43,606 nucleotides of DNA from Phycisphaerae bacterium. GTDB lineage: Bacteria > Planctomycetota > Phycisphaerae > Phycisphaerales > SM1A02. How positions within the stretch are numbered: the first letter of the stretch is position 1; each line of letters starts with the position of its first letter. This document shows positions 34,753 through 42,670 of the stretch, piece by piece. The stretch is from NCBI GenBank assembly GCA_018701395.1, contig JABIWU010000057.1, positions 1-43,606 of the forward strand. Direction: 5' to 3'. A model generated the notes under the pieces. It saw nothing but the letters and a program-made list of their open reading frames with translations. It was not told the DNA's origin and did no database searches. Both the position numbers and the translations under genes were made by a program.

Positions 34753-36018
34753 ATGTTATTGGCTAGCACCTCAGGAAATATTCATTCGCTGGGGTGGTTT
34801 ACGTTCTTGCAACACTATTGGCCTGTACTTGTTGTTGCATTTGTTGTGGCAGTAGTTGCAACACCAATAATGCGATTCGTCGCAAGAAAAACTGGCATTG
34901 TTGATCGCCCAGATGAAGCGAGAAAAATGCACAAGAAACCGATTGCCTACTTGGGAGGGGTAGCAATTTTCATTGCAGTGCTTGCGGGTATTTGCACGAG
35001 TCATTTTTGGATTAAATCGCCTGCAATCTTTCAGCCATTTCCACTAGTTGTCATCGTTGGTATGTTCGCAATCGGGCTTACTGGCTTGGCGGATGATATT
35101 TTTGAATATTTTGATCCTTGGCTTAAAGTTGCGGGTCAATTAGTGGCAGCCGCTGCATTGGCACAGCAGGGTGTTGGAACGCGAGTTGCAGAAGGATTTA
35201 TGCGGGGTGTGCTTGGAATACCGGAATCAGTTTGCAATTTCCCGATTTTAGAGGCCAGTTCACTGATGCCTGATCCAATGACCTTGACGACGATCACTGG
35301 TGTAATAATCATTGTTATCTTTGTCCTTGGTGCATGCAACGCAGCCAATTTACTTGATGGCTTAGATGGTCTCTTGTCAGGAACCGTTGCAATCACTTGT
35401 GTTGGCCTCATTGCGATTAGTATTACAATTGCATTGCATCTGACACAAGAAAATATTATAGATATACAAAGCCACCTTACGAAGCATCCGTTTTTGAATA
35501 ATCGAGGTAGTGGCATAACCCTTTTGGGAGCAAACATCGTTCTTGGATTTGCGGTGCTAGGGGCCGTCTTAGGATTCTTAGTGTACAACTTTAATCCCGC
35601 CACAATATTCCTTGGCGATGCTGGAAGTTTGTTGCTTGGGTATTTATGTATCGTAATGGTATTGATGCTTGGCGAACAAGGTCGAACGTATATGGTTGTT
35701 GCTGGACTCATTGTGTTTGCATTGCCAATTCTCGATACGTTGCTTGCCATTATTAGACGAAAACTTGCAGGAAAGGCGATGTCGGAGGCGGACTCAAACC
35801 ACATCCATCACATCTTGAAGCGAAAACTTGGCAGTGTGAAGTTAACAGTGCTATCTTTGTATGGGATTTCTTTTGTATTTTGTCTTCTTGGTGTAGCGCT
35901 TGCGTATGCACATATAACAGATGTAATCGGGGCTTGGGTAATTTATCTAGTGGCTATTATAATTTTTGGCGGTATAAGTAGTATTGCGCTTCAAGCAGCT
36001 CGTAAGCATGAGGCATAA
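34753..36018 (+). CDS. WecA/TagO-like undecaprenyl-phosphate sugar-1-phosphate transferase
   Basis: A 421-residue protein with about eleven membrane spans. Conserved cytoplasmic segments of the MraY/WecA superfamily are in order: DRPDEARKMHKKPIAYLGG, the aspartate pair in GLADDIFEYFDP, NAANLLDGLDGL, NPATIFLGDAGSLLLG, and the His-rich loop DSNHIHHILKRK. The last loop is diagnostic of the WecA-type (GlcNAc-1-P or related) rather than MraY. It would start the EPS repeat unit on the lipid carrier. It lies 6 nt after the Wzz/BY-kinase-like gene and overlaps the phosphatase start by one base. Confidence 0.92.
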   Translation: MLLASTSGNIHSLGWFTFLQHYWPVLVVAFVVAVVATPIMRFVARKTGIVDRPDEARKMHKKPIAYLGGVAIFIAVLAGICTSHFWIKSPAIFQPFPLVVIVGMFAIGLTGLADDIFEYFDPWLKVAGQLVAAAALAQQGVGTRVAEGFMRGVLGIPESVCNFPILEASSLMPDPMTLTTITGVIIIVIFVLGACNAANLLDGLDGLLSGTVAITCVGLIAISITIALHLTQENIIDIQSHLTKHPFLNNRGSGITLLGANIVLGFAVLGAVLGFLVYNFNPATIFLGDAGSLLLGYLCIVMVLMLGEQGRTYMVVAGLIVFALPILDTLLAIIRRKLAGKAMSEADSNHIHHILKRKLGSVKLTVLSLYGISFVFCLLGVALAYAHITDVIGAWVIYLVAIIIFGGISSIALQAARKHEA

Positions 36019-36488
36019 TGAGGAGCAATCAAACGTCAATATTATTTGTTTGTATGGGTAATATTTGTCGGTCGCCAACCGCAGAATGTTTGTTTAGAGC
36101 AGTTGTAGAAAAAGCAGGGGTAGCAGATGATTATTCGATTGATTCTGCAGGTACTGCTGGGTGGCATGCTGGCGCAAAACCTGATCGGAGAATGCGGGCA
36201 GCTGCAAAAAGACAAGGATATGAATTGTACGGCAGTGCAAGGCAGGTAACCTTGACCGATTTCTCCACCTTTGATTGGATATTTTGCATGGACAAGGATA
36301 ATTTAGATGAAGTCCTCGCAATGGGGGCTAATCCAGATAATACGAAGTTGTTTTTGCCTTTTATAGGCCACCCAACTTTGGCGGAAGTACCAGATCCATA
36401 TTATGGTGGTGAAGAAGGCTTTGATACAGTAATAGAGCTTATACGCGATGCGGCACAATCATTAATTTCTTCGATGGAATCCTGCTGA
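36018..36488 (+). CDS. Low-molecular-weight protein-tyrosine phosphatase (Wzb-like)
   Basis: 156 residues. The P-loop VCMGNICRSPTAE carries nucleophile Cys12 and Arg18 (CX5R plus Ser19), and the general acid is Asp126 in PDPYYGG. In capsule and EPS loci this enzyme dephosphorylates the tyrosine cluster of the BY-kinase co-polymerase and thereby controls chain length. That the kinase-like partner here has a damaged Walker A makes the phosphatase's substrate an open question. Last gene of the EPS operon by position. Confidence 0.93.
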   Translation: MRSNQTSILFVCMGNICRSPTAECLFRAVVEKAGVADDYSIDSAGTAGWHAGAKPDRRMRAAAKRQGYELYGSARQVTLTDFSTFDWIFCMDKDNLDEVLAMGANPDNTKLFLPFIGHPTLAEVPDPYYGGEEGFDTVIELIRDAAQSLISSMESC

Positions 36489-36493
36489 ATTGA

Positions 36494-36499
36494 TAAAAT
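36494..36499 (+). promoter_or_regulatory. -10-like box for the serA-like gene
   Basis: TAAAAT, 6 nt before the ATG at 36506, in the 17-base gap after the phosphatase gene. It suggests the serine genes can be transcribed separately from the EPS operon. The intervening GGGG could be mistaken for a ribosome binding site but abuts the ATG. Confidence 0.4.
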
Positions 36500-36505
36500 A
36501 CGGGG

Positions 36506-37771
36506 ATGGCAAATCAAACTCTCATAAGTTCACAACAAGATTCAACTGCAAGTAAACCTTCTGCAGTGATTCTTTTTGCAGATTCGTTTCAGCAACAAGG
36601 CTTAGATGCATTGGAAGAACTTGGTTGTACGATAGTTTTGGACTCTTCGTTAAAGGACGGATTATTAACTGAAGCAATAAAAGAAGCAAGCCCCGACGTT
36701 CTCGTAGTTCGTTCAACAAAAGTTACGAAAGAAATGCTTGCAGCATCTGACCGACTTAGTCTGATTGTTCGAGCTGGTGCTGGTTACGACACAATTGATG
36801 TCGCGCAAGCATCCAAGTGCGGCATATTTGTTGCGAATTGCCCGAATAAAAATTCCGTAGCTGTTGCAGAGTTAACCTGGTCATTGATTTTAGCTTGCGA
36901 CCGAAAAGTTCCAGATCAAGTAAATGATTTACGCAACGGAAAGTGGAACAAGAAAGAATATTCAAAAGCACTTGGATTATATGGCCGTACACTAGGCGTA
37001 ATTGGTTTAGGTGGAATCGGCAAGGAAGTCGTACTTCGCGGCAAAGCATTTGGAATGCATATTGTTGCATGGTCGAGATCGCTAACTGATGAAGGCGCTG
37101 AAGAACTTGGAATCGAACGTTGTGAAAGTTTGTTAAATGTGGCGAAGATGTCAGATGTAATTACTGTTCATCTTTCTTCAACTCCTGAAACTGCAAACAT
37201 AATCAATAAAGAATTTTTGTCGTCAATACGTGATGGCGCAACATTTGTTAATACGAGCCGAGGAAATGTGGTTGATGAACTAGCGCTTGAACAGGCAATT
37301 CGAGACAAAAATCTTTTAGTGGGTCTCGATGTGTATCAAAACGAACCCTCTTCTGGAGACTCTGAATTTTCTCCATCAATTATAAATAAAAAATCGGTGT
37401 ATGGAACCCACCATGTTGGCGCGTCGACATCGCAAGCGCAACAAGCAATTTCTACTGAAGCCGTCCGTGTAATAAGAACCTACATAGAAACCGGTGAAGT
37501 AAAGAACTGTGTGAATTTAGCAAAGTCAACGCCAGCACAAGCAATGCTTTCGGTTCGACACTTGAACTTGCCAGGCGTCTTAGCCGCCGTTTTTGAATTG
37601 TTAAGTCATGCTGGCGTCAATGTAGAAGAAATGGAAAATATTATTTACGAAGGCGCGGAAGCTGCGTGTGCAAAAATACAACTTGACGAAATGCCGACAC
37701 AAGAACAAATCGAACAAATTCGGAATAACGCAAACGTACTATCCGTTACGGTCTCAACCATTAACTCATAA
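36506..37771 (+). CDS. serA: D-3-phosphoglycerate dehydrogenase
   Basis: 421 residues with the D-isomer 2-hydroxyacid dehydrogenase fold. The NAD-binding loop is GVIGLGGIGKEV. Catalytic residues are Arg in NTSRGNVVDE, a Glu in YQNEPSS and His in GTHHVGAST. Residues about 345-421 resemble an ACT-type regulatory domain (LPGVLAAVFELLSHAGVNVEEM). The enzyme opens serine biosynthesis by oxidising 3-phosphoglycerate. Together with serC immediately downstream it supplies two of the three steps; serB is not in the window. The general 2-hydroxyacid dehydrogenase family is hard to resolve by motif alone, and the neighbour decides the call. Confidence 0.9.
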   Translation: MANQTLISSQQDSTASKPSAVILFADSFQQQGLDALEELGCTIVLDSSLKDGLLTEAIKEASPDVLVVRSTKVTKEMLAASDRLSLIVRAGAGYDTIDVAQASKCGIFVANCPNKNSVAVAELTWSLILACDRKVPDQVNDLRNGKWNKKEYSKALGLYGRTLGVIGLGGIGKEVVLRGKAFGMHIVAWSRSLTDEGAEELGIERCESLLNVAKMSDVITVHLSSTPETANIINKEFLSSIRDGATFVNTSRGNVVDELALEQAIRDKNLLVGLDVYQNEPSSGDSEFSPSIINKKSVYGTHHVGASTSQAQQAISTEAVRVIRTYIETGEVKNCVNLAKSTPAQAMLSVRHLNLPGVLAAVFELLSHAGVNVEEMENIIYEGAEAACAKIQLDEMPTQEQIEQIRNNANVLSVTVSTINS

Positions 37772-37780
37772 AGAGAAAAT

Positions 37781-38875
37781 ATGCCAACTACAACAACTGA
37801 CCGAATTTTAAACTTCTCTGCCGGCCCAGCTACTATGCCTGTTTCGGTACTTCGACAAGCTCAAAGCGATTTGTTAAATATCGCCGAAAGTGGCATTGGA
37901 ATTTGCGAACACAGTCATCGTGGTGAAATTTTCGATACTATTCTTGAAGAGGCGATTGCGGATTGCCGAGCAATTGGAAACATCCCAGACGAATTTGAAG
38001 TATTGTTTTTGCAAGGTGGCGCGACACTTCAATTTGCAATGATTGCAATGAATTTCCTTAGCAAAGGAGAAACTGCGACTTATCTTGATACTGGTGTTTG
38101 GGCGAGCAAAGCGATCAAAGAAGCGAAGAAAATCGGAAACGTTCATCTTGCTTTTGATGGTTCTAAGTGTAACTACGACCATTGCCCAACCGATGATGAA
38201 ATAGATGCGTTAGAGAACGTTGCGTATATGCACTACTGCACGAATAACACAATATACGGCACACGCTTTTCAAACATCCCAGCAAGTGAAGCGCCATTAA
38301 TTTGCGATATGAGCTCCGACATTTTTTCGCGTCAAGTTGACTGGTCGAAATTCGACATGGTCTATGCTGGCGCGCAAAAGAATCTTGGACCTGCCGGCAC
38401 AGTGTTGGTCATCATCCGAAAATCAATGCTTGAAAAATGTCCAGACGGATTACCATCAACATTAAATTATAAAATGGTTGCCACTAAAGGATCGCGCTTG
38501 AATACTCCTCCAACTTTTGGCATTTACTTGATGGGCCAAGTATTCAAATGGATTTTAAATGAGGGCGGATTGCAAGCCATCGAAAAGAAAAACGAACACA
38601 AATCGGGTTTGATTTACGATGCGCTTGATTCCATCCCAGATTTTTACACGACGTTTGCTCGTGACTGTAGTAGGTCACAAATGAATATTTCGTTTAAAAC
38701 AAAATCGCCCGAACTCGATGCGATGTTCCTTGAAGAATCTGCAAAGCAGGGCATGTCAGGGTTGAAGGGGCATCGGGATCTTGGCGGATTGCGTGCTTCG
38801 ATTTACAACGCTTTCCCCGAAGAAGGTTGCGCTAGGTTCGCAGAATTTATTCAATCATTTGCTAGTTCGCATTAA
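37781..38875 (+). CDS. serC: Phosphoserine aminotransferase
   Basis: A 364-residue PLP enzyme of the class V aminotransferase family. The N-terminus is NFSAGPATMP, with the SHRGEIF substrate segment and the PLP-lysine in GAQKNLGPAG. The C-terminal GLKGHRDLGGLRASIYNAFP is highly characteristic of SerC. It converts 3-phosphohydroxypyruvate to phosphoserine using glutamate. It lies 9 nt after serA, with a weak AAGAGAAA ribosome binding site. Its stop codon is interleaved with the stop of the convergent DUF1015 gene. Confidence 0.96.
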   Translation: MPTTTTDRILNFSAGPATMPVSVLRQAQSDLLNIAESGIGICEHSHRGEIFDTILEEAIADCRAIGNIPDEFEVLFLQGGATLQFAMIAMNFLSKGETATYLDTGVWASKAIKEAKKIGNVHLAFDGSKCNYDHCPTDDEIDALENVAYMHYCTNNTIYGTRFSNIPASEAPLICDMSSDIFSRQVDWSKFDMVYAGAQKNLGPAGTVLVIIRKSMLEKCPDGLPSTLNYKMVATKGSRLNTPPTFGIYLMGQVFKWILNEGGLQAIEKKNEHKSGLIYDALDSIPDFYTTFARDCSRSQMNISFKTKSPELDAMFLEESAKQGMSGLKGHRDLGGLRASIYNAFPEEGCARFAEFIQSFASSH

Positions 38876-40107
38876 CGAAGTTCGTGCACGAATAGCCCAC
38901 TGCGTAATTTTGGTTCAAACCAGGTAGACTTAGGTGGCATTATTAAATTCGCATCTGCTACATCGAGCAGTTGTTTGATAGTTGTGTGGTACATTGAGAA
39001 AGCGATCGCAGCGTTACCCTCGTCTACGCGGTTTTCTAATTCAGTTGTTCCACGGATGCCACCAACAAAATCAATACGAGTGTCGCTTCTTGGGTCGCCA
39101 ATGCCAAGTAGTGGCGCGAGGATTCGTTGTTGGAGTAAATCAACATCTAAGGACGCTATTGGGTCTGACATATCAATATCTGGGAAATCAAATTTGTACC
39201 AACCAAATGCTTTGCCTAAGTAAATACAACAAGAGCCAGAAGCGCTTGGTGTTGGATTGTCAGTCTTTGTCAGCGTTCCTATAGATGTAAGTTTCTTAAG
39301 TAATTCTTCTTCTGTATTGCCATGCAAGTCAATGGCAATACGGTTGTACGGTAAAACATTTAGTTGATCTGCTGGGAATAAAACAGTTAAGAACCAATTG
39401 TATTCTTCGCTTCCATCATGGTTTGGGTTTTTCTCTTTGAGCGCAACTGCTGAACGTGCAGCGCTAGCGCTTCGGTGATGTCCGTCCGCAACATATGCGA
39501 GTTTAATTTCACTGCAAGCTGCGAGAAGTGCTTCTTCATTTTCAACACGCCAGCCGGTGTGTGTTACACCGTCATCTGCCTTGAAATGAAACATAGGTCT
39601 TTTATTCATTCCCTCTTCAATAATTACATCTATATTTTTAGTGCCTCGGTATGTTAAAAATACAGGACCAGAGTTTGCATTTAAACCTAAGACATGGTTT
39701 GTTCGGTCGTCTTCTTTTACTTGGCGTGTTTTTTCATGTTTACGAATAAGGTTATTGTTGTAGTCGTCCACATGACAACATGCTACAAGTCCAACTTGGT
39801 GGTGGTCGCCCATGCACTGTCTATATAAGTATAGTGAAGGATTTTTATCCTTGACAAGTGCTCCAATTTCCAGCAATCGGTCAAGATTTTCTTTCGCTTT
39901 TGTATAAACAGACACACTGTACGGAGATGTTTCGCTTGGCAAATCAATTTCTGATCGCACGACATGCATAAAACTATCTTCGTTTTGCATGCCAATAGCA
40001 CTCGCTTCTTTACGATTTACTACATCGTAAGGAACAGAAGCAACCCTCGTTGCGTCTGATGCAGTTGGGTAAATGGCGTTAAATGGCCGGATTCTTAAAT
40101 GTGACAT
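38872..40107 (-). CDS. DUF1015-family protein
   Basis: 411 residues from the ATG at 40107. The frame stays open to 40551, but family alignment (MSHLRIRPFNAIYP start) and a TACACT box 6 nt upstream fix the start. Typical motifs are VPYDVVNRKEA, GPVFLTYRG, MFHFKADDG and the strongly conserved ADGHHRSASA. Family function is not established to my knowledge; its genes recur beside serA and serC in many bacteria, as here, suggesting a link to serine or phosphoserine metabolism. No signal peptide or membrane span. It overlaps serC by 4 bases tail to tail. Confidence 0.88.
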   Translation of the reverse strand: MSHLRIRPFNAIYPTASDATRVASVPYDVVNRKEASAIGMQNEDSFMHVVRSEIDLPSETSPYSVSVYTKAKENLDRLLEIGALVKDKNPSLYLYRQCMGDHHQVGLVACCHVDDYNNNLIRKHEKTRQVKEDDRTNHVLGLNANSGPVFLTYRGTKNIDVIIEEGMNKRPMFHFKADDGVTHTGWRVENEEALLAACSEIKLAYVADGHHRSASAARSAVALKEKNPNHDGSEEYNWFLTVLFPADQLNVLPYNRIAIDLHGNTEEELLKKLTSIGTLTKTDNPTPSASGSCCIYLGKAFGWYKFDFPDIDMSDPIASLDVDLLQQRILAPLLGIGDPRSDTRIDFVGGIRGTTELENRVDEGNAAIAFSMYHTTIKQLLDVADANLIMPPKSTWFEPKLRSGLFVHELR

Positions 40108-40113
40108 GTGAGA

Positions 40114-40119
40114 AGTGTA
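40114..40119 (-). promoter_or_regulatory. -10-like box for the DUF1015 gene
   Basis: TACACT on the minus strand, 6 nt before the ATG at 40107, with a weak TTTCCT 17 bp upstream. Predicts a leaderless mRNA. Confidence 0.45.
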
Positions 40120-40169
40120 ACGAATTGAGAAAATAGGAAAGAAAATTGGGTTATCCACGCTTCTCTTGT

Positions 40170-40334
40170 TTGCTGCTTGTATTTGGCTCAACACAGCCGC
40201 ATCGTCCTCCGATGAGGAGTAAGCAGCAATGCCTAACTCCATCAAAAGAAGAGGGGTTACGCAATAACCCCTTGTTGCACACCCGCAAAGCCAGGATGGC
40301 AGCAGGAACCCGAGGTTCGAGATCGCCGTGATCT
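40170..40334 (+). other. Hairpin-rich region upstream of the major pseudopilin, possible structured leader RNA
   Basis: The 286-base gap 40108-40393 has an outer helix of 40170-40178 with 40221-40229 (TTGCTGCTT/AAGCAGCAA) enclosing two hairpins: GGCT/AGCC (40185-40188/40195-40198) and CATCG/CGATG (40200-40204/40210-40214), together a three-way junction. It continues with AGGGGTTA/TAACCCCT (40252-40259/40265-40272), TTGC/GCAA (40275-40278/40285-40288), GAACC/GGTTC (40306-40310/40314-40318) and AGATC/GATCT (40320-40324/40330-40334). It is more GC-rich than its surroundings. Whether it is transcribed with the pilin gene is unproven; no clear promoter was found. Confidence 0.5.
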
Positions 40335-40393
40335 TGATCAAGTCACCCCAATCCACGCAATCCATGTCTGATTGCTTTAAAGGGAATAAACGT

Positions 40394-40813
40394 ATGAATA
40401 CACTCACCACAACTAACCAAAACATTATTCGACGCGGATTTACGCTCATTGAAATTCTGATTGTCGTCGTAATTCTGGGAATATTAGCTGCCGTCGTTGT
40501 GCCGCAATTTACGAATGCTGCAGATGATGCAAATGATGCTGCTGTTCGCACTCAATTACAAACACTTCGTGGGCAAATCGAACTGTACAGAGCACAAAAC
40601 GCAGGTGACCCTAATTTAAGTGGCACTGGCTGGACTGACATGATAGATGGAAACTACTTAATGAGTAGCCCAAGCAATCCACTGACTTCATCTGCAACGG
40701 TTGCGGCTGCACCAGCTGTTGGCGTTGGTTGGGTTTGGCGAGATAAAAGCGCTTCAAACACAACGAAAGGCCTGTACGGCGTAAACGCAGATGGTACTGA
40801 ATTCGCGGATTAA
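40394..40813 (+). CDS. Major pseudopilin (GspG/PilA-like)
   Basis: A 139-residue prepilin. Leader peptide ends RRG, with cleavage before FTLIEILIVVVILGILAAVV (Phe at +1, Glu at +5), the class III signal processed by prepilin peptidase. The C-terminal globular part is short, as in GspG-type pseudopilins (VGWVWRDKSAS...KGLYGVNADG). I chose the ATG at 40394 with AGGGA 8 nt upstream; the frame is open from 40328. Expression is probably set apart from the downstream genes by the strong terminator at 40847-40883, which would give the major subunit in excess over the minor subunit and assembly proteins. Confidence 0.92.
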   Translation: MNTLTTTNQNIIRRGFTLIEILIVVVILGILAAVVVPQFTNAADDANDAAVRTQLQTLRGQIELYRAQNAGDPNLSGTGWTDMIDGNYLMSSPSNPLTSSATVAAAPAVGVGWVWRDKSASNTTKGLYGVNADGTEFAD

Positions 40814-40846
40814 GTAACCCTAACCTCGGGTAACCGAAACCCCCAC

Positions 40847-40883
40847 AGCGGGGCAGATGACGGAGATCATCTGCCCCGCTTTT
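40847..40883 (+). terminator. Strong intrinsic terminator after the major pseudopilin
   Basis: Perfect 14-bp stem AGCGGGGCAGATGA (40847-40860) and TCATCTGCCCCGCT (40867-40880) with a 6-base loop, then TTTAATT. A small TCGG-GTAA-CCGA hairpin precedes it (40826-40837). Confidence 0.9.
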
Positions 40884-41024
40884 AATTAGCCTTGGATTAA
40901 TTAAAAAGCGCGGTCCGATAACGCAAATTATGTATTTGATTGAGCGACAAATAGGAAGACGGGCTTGTGTTAGGTAGTTATTTTCCCGATGCAAGTCAGT
41001 GGCAGGGTACATGGAATTAACAGA

Positions 41025-41615
41025 ATGATGAAGATGCAATCACAAATCAAACACACTGTTCACCGAAAGGGATGGACGTTTATCGAATTGCTAATGACAA
41101 TTTTGATTCTATCAATTGCCGCCATGGCGATCGTGCCCAGCGCAAGTTCTGGAGCATCAAGCTCTGGTCAATCTGCAACACGATTGGTTGTTACAGATAT
41201 CCTCGCAGCTCAAATGGATGCTGTTGCACGCCAAGAGTTTCGTCGAATTCATTTTTTCTCAGATGGCAGTGGCTGGTGCATTGAAGTTTTAGAAAGCGGT
41301 CAACTTGCGACTCCGTACGCACAATCTTCAGCAGTCTATGCCGATGATGTTACAGAGTCGCAAGGGCATAACCAAAAATCCTACATTGATTTTAACCAAG
41401 ACGCGCGCTTTAAAAATATTGCAATAATTTCGCCCCTCTTCGATGGCTCGAACAGCAGTCTTATTTTTGACCAAACTGGCGGCATCATTGCTCCAGACGG
41501 ATCTCCTTCCACAGGCGGAAGTTTTGAAGTGCACAGCGGTTCATTCTCTTGGCAGATACAACTTGCTCCGTTGACTGGGAAAGTAACAATTACAAAACTA
41601 GGTGGTGCTTCTTGA
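41025..41615 (+). CDS. Minor pseudopilin (GspH-like)
   Basis: 196 residues from the ATG at 41025 (alternative ATGs at 40989, 41028 and 41034). The class III signal is HRKG followed by WTFIELLMTILILSIAAMAIVP: Trp at +1 is unusual, where Phe or Met is the norm, while Glu at +5 is kept. The globular domain (ATRLVVTDILAAQMDAVARQEFRRIHF...GSGWCIEVL) fits a GspH-type minor subunit. The stop overlaps the TTG start of the PilM-like gene by 4 bases. The 140 bases between the terminator and this gene contain nothing I can identify, including no clear promoter. Confidence 0.82.
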   Translation: MMKMQSQIKHTVHRKGWTFIELLMTILILSIAAMAIVPSASSGASSSGQSATRLVVTDILAAQMDAVARQEFRRIHFFSDGSGWCIEVLESGQLATPYAQSSAVYADDVTESQGHNQKSYIDFNQDARFKNIAIISPLFDGSNSSLIFDQTGGIIAPDGSPSTGGSFEVHSGSFSWQIQLAPLTGKVTITKLGGAS

Positions 41616-42670
41616 ATTTTTCATTTAAAAAAAACACAAAAGGGCAGATAGGAATTGCGTTTCAAGAAAATGGAGTGACAATTGGCCAGTGTTCGTGGAA
41701 GCAGGGAATGTACTTGCATCCTGAAGTTAAACACATCGAAATTAATCCAGGTGAAATAACTGCAGAATGCTGGAGAGCAAACATCAACAAATCATCAATG
41801 ATTGGCACTGATTGTGTTCTCTCCTTGCCGCCCTCATTAGTTCACCATCAAGTGCTTCGATTACCAAATATGTCAATCGAAGAATTGAAAGAAGCCGCAG
41901 CATGGGAAATGGTCGATCGGCTTGGTGTTGAACGCACAGAACTTCAACTTGACGCTATTCCAATTGGTTCGGGTGGCGATGTTCTTGCTATTGCAATTTT
42001 CAAATCGTCACTGTCCGAATTGCTCGACCCACTATATTGTGCGGGTCTTCGCCCAACTTCTATTGAACCACACTGCGTTTCAGTCGCAAGAACTTTAAGT
42101 TTGTTGCATCGAAGGCAGAGCGATCAATCAATAGTTCGTTCAGTGTTTGACTTTGGCTTGCACGATTCCGCATTTATGGTTTTAGCTGGTGACTCAATGG
42201 TGTTTTATAAACATCTTGAACACAGCGGCACACAATTGATTGAATCCATCGCTTCACAGACTGACGTGACAATTGAACAAGCAAAGAAGATGTTGTTAGC
42301 ATCGCAAGAAGATTGTGAAGATGGCGATATTTCTAATGCAGTACGCGGTGCGACACGTTCCATACATGAATCAATCGCAACTGATGCGATGAAATGCATC
42401 CGTCATTACGGCGTTACAAATCGTGGACCTCTTTCTACACAGTTAATTGTGACTGGAAGTTCAGGATGGAATACACATTTGGCTAGCGCGCTCACAGCTG
42501 CTTGTAGCCAGGAAGTGGTAATTGAATCGAGCGTGACACATATTCAGCCGTTGTCATCGTCTGTTACAAATGAAAACAATTGGCATATTGCTCTAGGCGC
42601 AAGTCTAGCAAGCATGCTTCAGCAAAGACAAAGGCGTGGCAGCGATTGCACAATAAAGGATGCAGCATGA
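41612..42670 (+). CDS. PilM/GspL-like actin-fold assembly protein
   Basis: 352 residues from a TTG at 41612, supported by AGGTGG 6 nt upstream and a TTGA overlap with the previous stop; the frame is open to 41549. Features of the PilM family are the GIAFQENGVTIGQC start strand, SLPPSLVHHQVLRLPNMSIEELKEAAAWEM and VFDFGLHDSAFMVLAGDSMVFYKHLE (phosphate-loop and adenosine regions of the actin fold). PilM binds ATP and the N-terminus of PilN on the cytoplasmic face. It is followed by the PilN-like gene with an ATGA overlap. Confidence 0.84.
   Translation: MNFSFKKNTKGQIGIAFQENGVTIGQCSWKQGMYLHPEVKHIEINPGEITAECWRANINKSSMIGTDCVLSLPPSLVHHQVLRLPNMSIEELKEAAAWEMVDRLGVERTELQLDAIPIGSGGDVLAIAIFKSSLSELLDPLYCAGLRPTSIEPHCVSVARTLSLLHRRQSDQSIVRSVFDFGLHDSAFMVLAGDSMVFYKHLEHSGTQLIESIASQTDVTIEQAKKMLLASQEDCEDGDISNAVRGATRSIHESIATDAMKCIRHYGVTNRGPLSTQLIVTGSSGWNTHLASALTAACSQEVVIESSVTHIQPLSSSVTNENNWHIALGASLASMLQQRQRRGSDCTIKDAA

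Noticed and set aside
35136-35804. 222-codon open frame on the minus strand inside the WecA-like gene.
   Set aside because: Shadow of a strongly conserved membrane protein gene; composition is that of reversed hydrophobic codons and no family is recognisable.
40279-40320. GCAAAGCC followed by AGGATGGCAGCAGG recalls pieces of the c-di-GMP-I riboswitch (GCAAAGCC) and of the cobalamin box (AGCCAGGA).
   Set aside because: The obligatory partners are missing: no GGCAAACC with GAAA tetraloop arm for c-di-GMP-I, and no GCCACTG or downstream CCTGCC for cobalamin. The match is too short to call.
40312-40328. GAGGTTCGAGATC looks like a tRNA T-arm.
   Set aside because: The 5-bp T-stem does not pair and no acceptor, D or anticodon arms fit around it.
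40108-40551. The DUF1015 reading frame stays open another 148 codons upstream, across the hairpin region and into the pseudopilin gene on the other strand.
   Set aside because: Family proteins begin at MSHLRIRPF, the extra sequence resembles nothing and it overlaps a certain gene; a -10 box sits between.
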